Source of the DNA: a virus
Length of the DNA: 56,296 nucleotides
IMG/VR virus record: IMGVR_UViG_3300045912_000306
Span: 1 to 56,296 of that record
Reading direction: 5' to 3' (one strand)
Numbering within the stretch: position 1 is the stretch's first letter; each line of letters starts with the position of its first letter. A model generated the notes under the pieces. It searched no databases. It was given only the letters and a program-made list of their open reading frames with translations, and had not been told where the DNA came from. A program made the translations under genes and the position numbers. Of this stretch, positions 48,024-56,296 are shown piece after piece.

Positions 48024-48201
48024 ATTTACAAAAATCCTCATCGTTTAAAAAAAAATCCTGCTTTGTTTTATATTCCTCAGGCATTGTTTCAAGTCTCCGT
48101 TTATAAAATCTTATTAAAACGTTTTTCCGTTTATATTTCAATTTCTTAAATCTTCTTAAAATTCTATTAATGTAAGTATCAACATATATTGGTTTATACA
48201 T
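47974..48201 (-). CDS. 75-aa basic protein, doubtful
   Basis: MYKPIYVDTYINRILRRFKK...; very basic with many Arg/Lys/Tyr. No SD. The 50-base overlap with the next gene in another frame is longer than usual here, so either may be mis-started. Confidence 0.45.
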   Translation of the reverse strand: MYKPIYVDTYINRILRRFKKLKYKRKNVLIRFYKRRLETMPEEYKTKQDFFLNDEDFCKYESNRRNKSKNASISR

Positions 48202-48578
48202 AGTTTTATAAATTCCAACTTAATTAATATTATAACTTAATTAATATTAAAACTTAATTAATATCTTAACTGTTATCCCCGACGCCACAAGAATCCCCAT
48301 AATGGTAGTTTCATCTTGTTTTTTTTCGGTTTTCTCTCCGACAAGATTTAGCAAATCGGCTATCCCAAACTACTCCGAGACAGAGTAGAAGGGAGGAACC
48401 CCCGATGCGTAAGGTTTATCCTCGCACTTTATTGAGGTGTCGGGTCATCCCCGCTTGCCAGCTCCGAATGCAGTCGGACGTAGCTTCACCCCCTCACTTA
48501 CCGCTACTTTATTTTAAGTGGTTCGTTTCCACTACCCTGCGGCCCCGTGAGCAGTAATGGTGGGTGCAGATTTTACTG
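48202..48578 (-). ncRNA. long GC-rich structured RNA region
   Basis: A 375-base stretch, GC-richer than the flanks, with many perfect stems on the minus strand: AGCAGTAA/TTACTGCT, AGTGG/CCACT, GTAGC/GCTAC, TCCGA/TCGGA and CTACTC/GAGTAG. It lies between the 53-aa and 75-aa genes, downstream of a strong promoter. It does not show RNase P, tmRNA, SRP or known riboswitch signatures as far as I can see. It may be a phage ncRNA or a long leader. Confidence 0.55.
48247..48354 (-). CDS. possible 35-codon small protein within the structured region
   Basis: Starting at TTG (LLNLVGEKTEKKQDE...) and ending with a hydrophobic IMGILVASGITVKILI tail. Reads as plausible protein, but there is no ATG or SD and it overlaps structured RNA. 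Low confidence. Confidence 0.25.
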   Translation of the reverse strand: MLNLVGEKTEKKQDETTIMGILVASGITVKILIKF

Positions 48579-48740
48579 CTATTTGAAAAAAGACGTGTAA
48601 TCAATTTTAGCTGATGTTTCTTGCTTAGACGCTAACAAATACGCTGAAGTGAAAAAAACGCTTCTAGTTTCGTTTGGTGAAGCCAAAAACAAAATATTTT
48701 TGCCACCTGTTGGAGTAGAAATAAACATTACCTTTTCCAT
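48579..48740 (-). CDS. 53-aa protein, unknown
   Basis: MEKVMFISTPTGGKNILFL..., beta-rich, Thr/Ser-rich. The ATG lies 8 nt after the -10 box of the promoter at 48749, so the mRNA is leaderless. Top gene of this unit. Confidence 0.6.
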   Translation of the reverse strand: MEKVMFISTPTGGKNILFLASPNETRSVFFTSAYLLASKQETSAKIDYTSFFK

Positions 48741-48748
48741 TGGTTAAG

Positions 48749-48777
48749 ATGATAGCTGGTGTAGTGTTTATTGTCAA
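48749..48777 (-). promoter_or_regulatory. sigma70-type promoter before the structured RNA unit
   Basis: TTGACA (48777-48772), 17-nt spacer, TATCAT (48754-48749). Confidence 0.75.
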
Positions 48778-48822
48778 CACGATATTTCTATATCAAACAA
48801 TATCAAACTATCGGAATTGTCT

Positions 48823-49008
48823 TTAGATGTCGTTTCTGGTTCTCCAACCAATACTTAAAGATGGTGGTTTGTCATACCACTTTATTGCTCTTATACCCCT
48901 CCATATTTTGCTTTTCTTTTCGCAATGCTTACAAGTATAAACCACAGTGAAGTCATCAGCCTTAAACTCTTTACCACACCAGGCACAATTAAATTTTTTA
49001 CGTCCCAT
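48823..49008 (-). CDS. 61-aa zinc-ribbon protein
   Basis: MGRKKFNCAWCGKEF...CKHCEKK: a zinc ribbon with a basic Trp-containing tail. It overlaps the lysozyme-like gene by 11 bases. Last gene of the virion operon after the wrap-around. Function unknown. Confidence 0.65.
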   Translation of the reverse strand: MGRKKFNCAWCGKEFKADDFTVVYTCKHCEKKSKIWRGIRAIKWYDKPPSLSIGWRTRNDI

Positions 49009-49933
49009 TTTTGTTAAGATAAAGGTCTTCGTCTCTTAGTGTTGCTGGAGCACCGTTAAATGCCCTAACGCCTTCATATTGCAATATTATTTTTGCCATT
49101 ACTGTATTCTTGTATGGGTCTTTCAAGTCTTCCCATGTGTTAATTCCATATTTTTCTAATAGTTTAGGCATTCTTCTCTTATAGTCGGCAAAGGTTCTGT
49201 TATTTATTTGCCAGAGACCAACATCTACAGAATGATATTTTCCATCAGAACCGAGAACATCGCCTTCTGCAATTGGGTTATATGATGGAGCAAAGTACGG
49301 TGCGTTGTAAGCGTCTTTATCCTCATTTGAGCTAACAATTTCTGTATCAAAATTTGGATTTTCTCCTAATCCCCAGTTTCCACCCATTTGTTTTTGGTGG
49401 GAATGTTTAATAATACTTACAGCCAACGCAGCACTCATCGGAACGCCCTGTTCCTCAAATACACTGATAACAATTCTGGCAATATCATCTGGAATACCTG
49501 GAATACGATACCCCTCTCTTTTATATTCGCTGATTATTGGTTGTTGTGTTTGGCTAGAATTAAATGTTGTTATTTGTTGTGTTTGATTTGTTTCTGGTTT
49601 CAGTTCTGGTGTTGATTGAGGTGTTGGTTGTGGTATTGTCTGCGTGTTTTTTGGATAGTAGTTGACGTCTTGCGGGGTTTGTATATTGGGCACAACCTCT
49701 TTTGGCTGTCTTACATTGTTGGATTGCCGTAAAATTGGAGGCATTGGTATCATCTCTTTTATTGATATCCCCATTCTTTGTGCGGCAGCCAACGCTTTTG
49801 CTGTTGGAGTACTCCAAAAATTTGTCCCCTGATTTGAAGTTGGGTCAAAATAATCAATTGCTCTTTGAAATATTGATTTTGGTTTGGGACTATTTTCTGA
49901 TTTTTCGATAATTTCTTTCCAATTATTTTCCAT
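48998..49933 (-). CDS. lysozyme/transglycosylase-like virion protein
   Basis: 311 aa from ATG 49933. A Gln/Pro/Thr-rich disordered first half (to about 155) is followed by a lysozyme-fold domain: a helix (IPDDIARIVISVFEEQGVP), then VDVGLWQINNRTF (the G-L-x-Q motif) and KNTVMAKIILQYEG. The catalytic Glu is not certain (GENPNFD is a candidate). Next to the giant polyvalent protein it probably opens the cell wall during DNA entry. Confidence 0.72.
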   Translation of the reverse strand: MENNWKEIIEKSENSPKPKSIFQRAIDYFDPTSNQGTNFWSTPTAKALAAAQRMGISIKEMIPMPPILRQSNNVRQPKEVVPNIQTPQDVNYYPKNTQTIPQPTPQSTPELKPETNQTQQITTFNSSQTQQPIISEYKREGYRIPGIPDDIARIVISVFEEQGVPMSAALAVSIIKHSHQKQMGGNWGLGENPNFDTEIVSSNEDKDAYNAPYFAPSYNPIAEGDVLGSDGKYHSVDVGLWQINNRTFADYKRRMPKLLEKYGINTWEDLKDPYKNTVMAKIILQYEGVRAFNGAPATLRDEDLYLNKNGT

Positions 49934-49942
49934 AACCAAATA

Positions 49943-52900
49943 TTATCTTTGTGTGCTAAATTTTTCAAATGGTAAAATATTTTTCAGCGGATTATCTTCC
50001 TTTTTCCTAAATGTAAATGTATTTTGTATCACTTTTTTCAATATATCTGGAACATCGTCGTTTAGAGAAGCTTGATTAGAAAAATATAATCCAGTTCTTA
50101 GTTGTACAATTTCCTGTCTTTTTTTGTTTCTCTGTTCAACCAAAAATGATATTTTTCTTTTTTTCTCCTCTATTGTATCATTAGAAGACATAACTTGCTT
50201 AATCTTAAAAGTAATATCATCTATTTCCTTCTCCTTACTTCTTATTTTGCCAAGCACCACATTTTCTCCGCCCGAATAAGCTGGCATGCCCAAACTTCTT
50301 GCAATGGCAACGCCCTTAGACGGTGGTTGTTTTATTGGATATCCAGTTTTTTCGCCAGAAAAAGCTTTTGCAATTCTTTCTGCGGCAGTTATTGAACCAG
50401 GACCAAGTTGCTTTGCCATATATTCAAGAATCTTCTTCGCCTTATCTGGGTCATAATCTCCGTCGTATATTTTCTTTGCCGTAAATGGATCGTAGTTATT
50501 TACAATATTTTGATATACCTGCAAAAATGGCTGTCCACCAGTAAATAGATTTTGTGCCTGATTAAAATCTATAAATGTCCAAGTCAGCGGTTTTTCTGGG
50601 TCTGGCAAAGAAAATGGCAATATGTAAGCAAACGACATATAAATTGGATTTCCGTTGCTGTCTAATACTGGCAATACCGTTGCTGTTTGTTTATTCTTCT
50701 GAACCCATTCTGGCATGTTTGCTTCGTATTGATTATCTGTCATATTTAGCATAACTTTCCCAAACTCCCTTACAGCTTTTAATGCAAGGAAAATTGTCAA
50801 ATAAACCCACGGTCTAGTAACAAGAACCTCCAATACTCTGGGTATCATTAAATAGAGGAAGGAAATAAAAGGAGAAATAACACCACCAACACCTTTTCTA
50901 AAAGCGTCAATAATAAGAGGAACAATTTTGTAATTAAGTTCCCACTTGTTTGCAAATTCGATTGCTTGCTCTGGTGTTAGCCCATTTCTAATTGCACACT
51001 CAGCAAGATATGTTCTTGCAATGTGGTCAATTTGCCCATAATACTGGATAATCACACTTTCCTTTATGTTCTGTCTTGTTATTTCCCGATTGTTTAATCC
51101 AAGCTTTTTCTCAACAATTTCGCCAAATTTTTTCATTGGATTGGAGGCTTTTTCAACAGATTCCATTTCTTTTGTGTTTATTTCAACATTAAAATAATCT
51201 GATCCATACAAGCCCCTATCTCTCCAAAATTTATATCTTTGCCCTTTGGTGATATAATCCTTTACGCTACCAACATATACATGTGTATTTTCTGGGTGCC
51301 ACACAGGAAAACCAGCCATATATGTTTGAATATAATGACCAGATATCCAGTTTCTAATACCAGTGTCGAGAGACAAAGATGTTTTAGATATTTTCCACCA
51401 ACTAATAATTTCACCAAAGAAATTGTTTATCCACGTGTCCTTGCCATACTTAACCATCGCAGTCAAATCTTGTTCTAATCCAGGGTGGACCCAACCACCT
51501 TTTAACGGACCAAGATCCTTGTTATACCCCTTAGAAACAATATCAGATACTGGAATAAATCCTTCTTTTTCTTCTTTAGAAAATAGTTCTGGGTTTTCTC
51601 TTATATTTCTAAGGTACACAAGTGTTGTGTAATTGTGTATTAATGACTTAAGCGTTCTGTCTAATACAGCGTCTGCTTGAGTAACCCAACCAGCCTCCTT
51701 CTTGGCAGCAAGACCAATTTCTTTCAAATCTTCATCTGACACCTTAATTACTGAACCACTATCAACAAGCTTCTTTGCATTCTTAATAATTTTCTTGGCA
51801 ATATTTGTTGGGCTTGCAAGATATATTTCAGTCCCCAAAGTTCTAGTAGATTTCATTTCTATTAGTGGCTTAAGTTTTTCTTGAGACAATATAAAATTCT
51901 CGAAAACATCAACTGCTGTTGGGGCAAGCTGTTTTGCCAATTCTCTGTCTGTCACATAAAGAGAAACAAATTCTGCAACTTGTTCGCCTCTTTTACGAAC
52001 ATATTTTTTATAACTTGGCGTTGGACTTTCGCCTAAAATAGTTTCTGCTTTACTGTATCTTAGATCCGAAACAGCTCTCAACTCATGTTTAATTGAAACT
52101 CTCTGCCTGTAGTTTTCATTTTCAAAAAACAATTTCTTCAAGTCGTACGAATAATCTATTGCGTGTCCAGCTTCGTGGGACAAAACCTTTTCGTCGTCTC
52201 CAATTATTGTCTCTATCTTATTTTCTCCCCCTAAATAATGTCCAAGTTTTTTACCCCTTAACGACAAAACCCTCCCTCTTTCTACCCCGAGAGAATCAAT
52301 AAGGTTATTTAATTGTTTCCTTAAGACCTCGTCTATAGTAACCTTTATTTTTACTTTTGGAACAGATAGATTTTTAAGAAGCGTCTGCTCATCAATACTA
52401 GCCAAATCTGTGATAGTATATTTCCCCTTCAATTGTTTGGTAATCTTTTCTGGAAATCCAAGTGCTTCCACATTTCTGTCCTCTACCTGACCATCATGGC
52501 TTAAAGCCTCGAGACCCCATTCTTCAAGCGTAAGTTTTTTCTTAAAAATGCTTGTTGACAACCTATTGGGAGAAAACCCTGCTGGTTGGCTAATAATCGG
52601 TTTTCCTTCTTTATCAATGCCATTAATATAAAATGAGCGTGTATATCTTCCAACAGTAGTTTTTGCTAAATCGACAGACCATTTTGCATCCTGTGGAGAT
52701 ATATATCCCTGTTCAACCTGATACTGGAACTCTCTCCCAATTGCAAGACTGTATTTACTTATTTCTGCACCAATATCTATCACTCTACCACGATATTTTT
52801 CTGTTACTGGAATATAACCGCTAAGCATTTCTATAAGTTTCTCGCTTTCTTCAGAAGACAATTTTCTAAGTGGTTTAATGTAATCTTCCTGCGCTCTTTG

Positions 52901-55900
52901 ATACATACCGTCAGCAATTCTCACTTTTTCTTTTAATAACCTAAATGCAACCTCAGGTCTTCCTTCTTGCGGGGTTATTTTTTTAATTATTGGGGCATTA
53001 CTAATTAATTGGACAATCCCGTCCCAAAGCTGGTATGCTTTCTTAGAGTAAATATTGTTATACACAAATGTGTTGGGACGCACCTCTTTCCCGATATACA
53101 TTTCTGGTACATATCTATTTTCTGCCTCTTTAAGTATCTCTTTTTGTAATTCATCTAGTTCTGGTTTACCCGTTGGTGGCGGGTCTCCTGCACGTCCGCC
53201 AGTTGTTGTTATAAATTGATCATTTTGTCCAGTTTTGAAGTTTACTGGATTTGTTGAAAGATTTGATAATTCTCTTAGTGTACCAACAAAATCTCCCTTG
53301 TCGTACGATACAGTTGAATCTGGGTCAACTCCTTTATTTATTAAAGCGTTTGCTACTTTTGAACCAATATTTCTCCAGTCTATTTCACTTAACTTTCCAG
53401 ATTCTCTCAGGAATTTATTTTCATCATAACTAATTTTGAAAATTGGAACTTCTCTGGCGTGTCCAATTACCAACACACGCGCATTCTCTGGAGATGTAGC
53501 TTTTCGATATTCGCTAGCTTTGACTTGTCTTACATCTCCACTATCAACGTTAACAACAGCGGCAGATTGATATGAATAATCAAAACCTTTATCTGTTATA
53601 AAAGTAGGTCTTTGAGCAAAATTACTACTAGAGACTGACACGACAGGTGTTTTCTTTTCTCTTCTGGCTCTAAATTTGGGTGGAGTTGAAGATATTTCTT
53701 CCATTAACATTTGCATAAATTCGTTTTCAGTCATTCCCAAAGCAGAAGCAACCTCATCAGAAGAGATTCCGAATTTGCTCGCTGGTATGTGTTCACGATA
53801 TAGTTCTCCAGTTTTTTTCGACCTAACATCTGCGTTTCTTCTCAGAAAACTCTTAAATTTATTAATGACTTTTAGCTCTTTTGCGCTTCCAGGATTAACA
53901 AGGTGCGAAGCCCATTTTTCTTCCCCCACCGCTTTTCTGGCTTCATTCAAAAGCTCATTTTGTTCATTCAAAAACTCATCTTGAGCATTACTTACTTCTT
54001 CGACAAGATCCTCAAATGGTGGTCTAAGTTCTTTTGGTATAACTTCATATAAAGCTTTAGCGGCATCAACATCTTCAACAAATAAAGCACCTCTAACTTC
54101 GTCTAAAATTGCGTCAACGTCTTTTTTGGTGTATTGAAAACTTTCCGTTGGTGCTTTTATGTCGGCTAAATCCTTTGAAGTTACCTGTTCAACATTCCCA
54201 TAAAAAGATTTATCAGGTTCATTTTTAAGTTCTTTAGGAATAGATACTTCTGTGGGTTTAGTTGGTGGTTGATTGAAATTTCTGGCAGTTTGATAGATTT
54301 TAGAGAGCGTCTCCTTGTCTGTTAAAGGATATTTTGTTTTATTGGCAATCAACCATTGTGCAATGTCAGAGGTTAAATTATCGTGTGAAGAAGTGTGTCC
54401 TAATCCACGACCATTTTGTAACTCAATGTAATGAGCTAGTTCATGGGAAAAACTTTCTATATCTCCAAGTCCGTTATCATAAACAATTATTTTTCTTGGG
54501 GTTTCTTTTGCTTCTTTGCCACCATTACTAACTTTTGCAGTAACAAGAGATGCTTTCCCTCCACCCCGACTAAGTGGTTCTGTGCTTATTACAACTGGTA
54601 TTTTAGGAACACCCCAAGTCTTACTAACCTCATCCATTATGTTGTTGTATTGTTCTAAAAGAGTGTCTCTAATAAAACCATTAGTACCAACGCCCTGCTT
54701 AATTATCTTTTGAGCATATTTAAATTCTTTGGGATATTGTTGAGCTATTTGTGGTAAATCTTTTGCAATATCAACACCAGCTGTTTGCTGTGTTGTCGTT
54801 TGTATTGGTGTTTGTTGACCCATTTGAGTTTGGTTTGGCTGGGTGACTTGTTGTCCCTCTAAGTTTCCGAGCGGCGTCCCCTCAAGACCACTGCCTGTTC
54901 CACTAGGAAGATTAGCTCTTGCCTGTTCTATTTTGTTTTGCACTACTCTGCTGATCTCTGATTGTGGATTAAATTCTGGCGGTAATGTTGTTTGTTCTCT
55001 AACATTTGTTTGCGGTTGATTTACTTTAACAATAGCACCATCACCGGGCTTGGTCTCTGGCTGTTTTTTCCACAAGTTTTTAATCCAGTTTTTAAGATTA
55101 TCAAAAGAAGTTAATATACCAGAAGGCGGTTCGGCGGAAGTAACTTTTCTAAAATCTTCCATAAAAGATTTGAATTCGTCTGGATTACCACCCTTATCTG
55201 GGTGAAGTCTTTTAACCACATCGGCAAATTTAGATCTAAGGATTTCAGGGCTTTCATAGTCTTTTAATTCAAAACCATACTTTTTCAATCTATTTCTTGC
55301 AAATGCAAGTTCTGTTGTTGGAACACCATTTAGCGGAGTTGGTCTTGTGCTAAGTGCGCCCAAAAATGCACTTGTAGCAAACGTTTCTGCTGTGTTTCTG
55401 GGAGTTATTTCTTCTCCTGACATCTTTTTAAGAGCGGTGTTAATTGCTGTCCAAAGCGTTCCGAACGAGACAGCGTTTTTAGCAATATCCTGAGGTGATG
55501 CTCCGATTGGAAGCCTAAATGGTATTTGTCCGCTCATCAATCCACGCATAAACATTGCATTCAAAACAGACGAAACATCACTTGATACAGCTCTACCAAC
55601 ACGCCCGCCTTTCCACGATTCTGGTTGGAAAAATTCTTTTATTTTTAGCGGAGTTTCTTCTTCGCCTGGTTTTAATTCTCCAGAACCAAAGAATCCTTTT
55701 TGTGTCATTATTGCTACCTTTTTATCTTTACTAACTGGAATAGCCAATTCAGCATTACCAACACTTTCTGCTAATTTTCCTAGACCAAGCACATCTTTAT
55801 AGAAGCGAGTTGTTTCTTCCTGTTTTTTCTTTATAGTATTTTTATAAGAATCAATGAAGTTTTCTGTATTTTTTATTGCTGGTCCTAAAATATATTTTTC

Positions 55901-56167
55901 AATTAAACTTTGCTTGGGTTTGTTTTCTTGTGTTTGAAATAAATTGGTATTACTTTTTAATTGAGCAGATGGTTCGCTTACATTATTGTTGGAAATATCT
56001 ACACCCAATCTTTTCAGAGAAACCAGTTCTTTGGGTGTGGTTGTGGGATCTTCTATTTTGCTTTTAGCCCAATCATCAAACGTGAGGATACCCGATTTTT
56101 TATTATCAGTTTGAATACTATTCCCATTTTGACTTTTTAACCAATCTGAAAATTTTAGTACTGTCAT
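49943..56167 (-). CDS. giant polyvalent protein with J-domain and two zincin motifs
   Basis: 2,074 aa. A DnaJ-like J-domain near 295-345 with HPD at 322-324 (RLHPDKGG); a Pro/Gln-rich disordered zone (about 360-460); a metallopeptidase motif H575ELAH579; a second zincin motif H1331EAGH1335; mainly helical C-terminal third with hydrophobic segments (about 1770-1820). This architecture is that of polyvalent proteins (Iyer and colleagues, 2017), large multidomain effectors injected with DNA. It may assist ejection, cut host proteins and recruit host Hsp70. The start codon is 3 bases from the TnpB left end, so its native leader may have been displaced. Confidence 0.85.
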   Translation of the reverse strand: MTVLKFSDWLKSQNGNSIQTDNKKSGILTFDDWAKSKIEDPTTTPKELVSLKRLGVDISNNNVSEPSAQLKSNTNLFQTQENKPKQSLIEKYILGPAIKNTENFIDSYKNTIKKKQEETTRFYKDVLGLGKLAESVGNAELAIPVSKDKKVAIMTQKGFFGSGELKPGEEETPLKIKEFFQPESWKGGRVGRAVSSDVSSVLNAMFMRGLMSGQIPFRLPIGASPQDIAKNAVSFGTLWTAINTALKKMSGEEITPRNTAETFATSAFLGALSTRPTPLNGVPTTELAFARNRLKKYGFELKDYESPEILRSKFADVVKRLHPDKGGNPDEFKSFMEDFRKVTSAEPPSGILTSFDNLKNWIKNLWKKQPETKPGDGAIVKVNQPQTNVREQTTLPPEFNPQSEISRVVQNKIEQARANLPSGTGSGLEGTPLGNLEGQQVTQPNQTQMGQQTPIQTTTQQTAGVDIAKDLPQIAQQYPKEFKYAQKIIKQGVGTNGFIRDTLLEQYNNIMDEVSKTWGVPKIPVVISTEPLSRGGGKASLVTAKVSNGGKEAKETPRKIIVYDNGLGDIESFSHELAHYIELQNGRGLGHTSSHDNLTSDIAQWLIANKTKYPLTDKETLSKIYQTARNFNQPPTKPTEVSIPKELKNEPDKSFYGNVEQVTSKDLADIKAPTESFQYTKKDVDAILDEVRGALFVEDVDAAKALYEVIPKELRPPFEDLVEEVSNAQDEFLNEQNELLNEARKAVGEEKWASHLVNPGSAKELKVINKFKSFLRRNADVRSKKTGELYREHIPASKFGISSDEVASALGMTENEFMQMLMEEISSTPPKFRARREKKTPVVSVSSSNFAQRPTFITDKGFDYSYQSAAVVNVDSGDVRQVKASEYRKATSPENARVLVIGHAREVPIFKISYDENKFLRESGKLSEIDWRNIGSKVANALINKGVDPDSTVSYDKGDFVGTLRELSNLSTNPVNFKTGQNDQFITTTGGRAGDPPPTGKPELDELQKEILKEAENRYVPEMYIGKEVRPNTFVYNNIYSKKAYQLWDGIVQLISNAPIIKKITPQEGRPEVAFRLLKEKVRIADGMYQRAQEDYIKPLRKLSSEESEKLIEMLSGYIPVTEKYRGRVIDIGAEISKYSLAIGREFQYQVEQGYISPQDAKWSVDLAKTTVGRYTRSFYINGIDKEGKPIISQPAGFSPNRLSTSIFKKKLTLEEWGLEALSHDGQVEDRNVEALGFPEKITKQLKGKYTITDLASIDEQTLLKNLSVPKVKIKVTIDEVLRKQLNNLIDSLGVERGRVLSLRGKKLGHYLGGENKIETIIGDDEKVLSHEAGHAIDYSYDLKKLFFENENYRQRVSIKHELRAVSDLRYSKAETILGESPTPSYKKYVRKRGEQVAEFVSLYVTDRELAKQLAPTAVDVFENFILSQEKLKPLIEMKSTRTLGTEIYLASPTNIAKKIIKNAKKLVDSGSVIKVSDEDLKEIGLAAKKEAGWVTQADAVLDRTLKSLIHNYTTLVYLRNIRENPELFSKEEKEGFIPVSDIVSKGYNKDLGPLKGGWVHPGLEQDLTAMVKYGKDTWINNFFGEIISWWKISKTSLSLDTGIRNWISGHYIQTYMAGFPVWHPENTHVYVGSVKDYITKGQRYKFWRDRGLYGSDYFNVEINTKEMESVEKASNPMKKFGEIVEKKLGLNNREITRQNIKESVIIQYYGQIDHIARTYLAECAIRNGLTPEQAIEFANKWELNYKIVPLIIDAFRKGVGGVISPFISFLYLMIPRVLEVLVTRPWVYLTIFLALKAVREFGKVMLNMTDNQYEANMPEWVQKNKQTATVLPVLDSNGNPIYMSFAYILPFSLPDPEKPLTWTFIDFNQAQNLFTGGQPFLQVYQNIVNNYDPFTAKKIYDGDYDPDKAKKILEYMAKQLGPGSITAAERIAKAFSGEKTGYPIKQPPSKGVAIARSLGMPAYSGGENVVLGKIRSKEKEIDDITFKIKQVMSSNDTIEEKKRKISFLVEQRNKKRQEIVQLRTGLYFSNQASLNDDVPDILKKVIQNTFTFRKKEDNPLKNILPFEKFSTQR

Positions 56168-56169
56168 AC

Positions 56170-56296
56170 ATATTCAAGCGTGGAGACCCACGACTTCAGT
56201 CGTGTGGAGGAAACGCTTGACCTCCTAACTATTATATGATATAGTTTATCTATATGCAACTGTCTATTAAAGTTAAGCTTATTCCCAACCAAGAGC
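56170..56296. repeat. second copy of the 127-bp terminal repeat
   Basis: Identical to bases 1-127. It should be counted once when the genome is closed. The apparent start of tnpB near 56253 is this same copy and not a second gene. Confidence 0.93.

Noticed and set aside
1-56296. tRNA genes, rRNA, CRISPR arrays, integrase or recombination attachment site
   Set aside because: No cloverleaf with matched arms, no regularly spaced repeat with unique spacers and no integrase-like protein was seen; a dedicated search could still find a degenerate tRNA.
1-56296. Recoded stop codons (UGA as Gly/Trp or UAG/UAA as Gln)
   Set aside because: Genes end at all three stops with tight ATGA and TAATG couplings, and only the one TAA in the lysozyme-like gene interrupts a good frame.

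Overview
The window looks like one complete, AT-rich, circularly assembled genome of a tailed bacteriophage with a podovirus-type (P22-like) virion. The first 127 bases are repeated exactly at the end (1-127 = 56170-56296), so the unique genome is about 56,169 bp and the start point is arbitrary. The hallmark genes are small and large terminase, a P22-type portal, scaffold, major capsid protein, a head-tail adaptor, a P22-gp10-like tail protein, fibres, a 2,074-residue polyvalent protein and a lysis cassette. I see no DNA polymerase, helicase, primase, integrase, tRNA gene or CRISPR array, so replication probably relies on the host. The host cannot be named from sequence; translation uses the standard code (TAA, TAG and TGA all act as stops) and Shine-Dalgarno (SD) sites.

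Layout. Almost everything is on the minus strand. Transcription of the structural half starts at the lysis module (28.6-25.0 kb: XhlA-like and membrane proteins, C39-peptidase endolysin, a basic 59-aa protein, a holin-like protein, a metallophosphoesterase). It continues through a winged-helix protein and the terminases (24.9-21.8), portal (21.2-19.0), scaffold (18.4-17.6), major capsid gene (17.5-16.4), small virion proteins and a collagen-like fibre (16.3-13.5), a giant repeat-rich fibre (13.5-8.4), a glycosyltransferase (8.4-7.2), adaptor and tail proteins (7.1-4.9), and glycine-rich and helical virion proteins (4.9-1.2). It then wraps through the origin into the polyvalent protein and a lysozyme-like protein (56.2-49.0). 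A TnpB (IS605-type) element sits antisense at the wrap point (5-1215).

The accessory/early half (48.8-31.5 kb, minus strand) has many small genes: a single-stranded DNA-binding protein (SSB), a Holliday-junction-resolvase-like nuclease, an RNA ligase, two DNA methyltransferases, and an amidoligase plus class-II glutamine amidotransferase pair. Several are driven by near-consensus sigma70-type promoters sharing an upstream box (GCCTATTGACA). Many start codons lie 5-10 nt after a -10 box, suggesting leaderless mRNAs. A short region (28.6-31.5 kb) is mostly non-coding, holds the only two plus-strand phage genes, and carries repeats, long hairpins and a T/G-rich tract. It is the best candidate for an origin or switch region.

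The strongest observations are: (1) the major capsid gene is split by a 246-nt ORF-less group I intron, for which P1, P2, P3-P9 and P10 can all be drawn and whose exact removal restores one 290-aa capsid frame; (2) several GC-rich, multi-branched RNA elements sit just upstream of start codons; (3) a secreted lysozyme-like gene is cut by an in-frame TAA; (4) paired hairpins with a compensatory base change follow the two plus-strand genes; (5) at least eight small genes under 60 codons can be read from overlaps and ribosome-binding sites.
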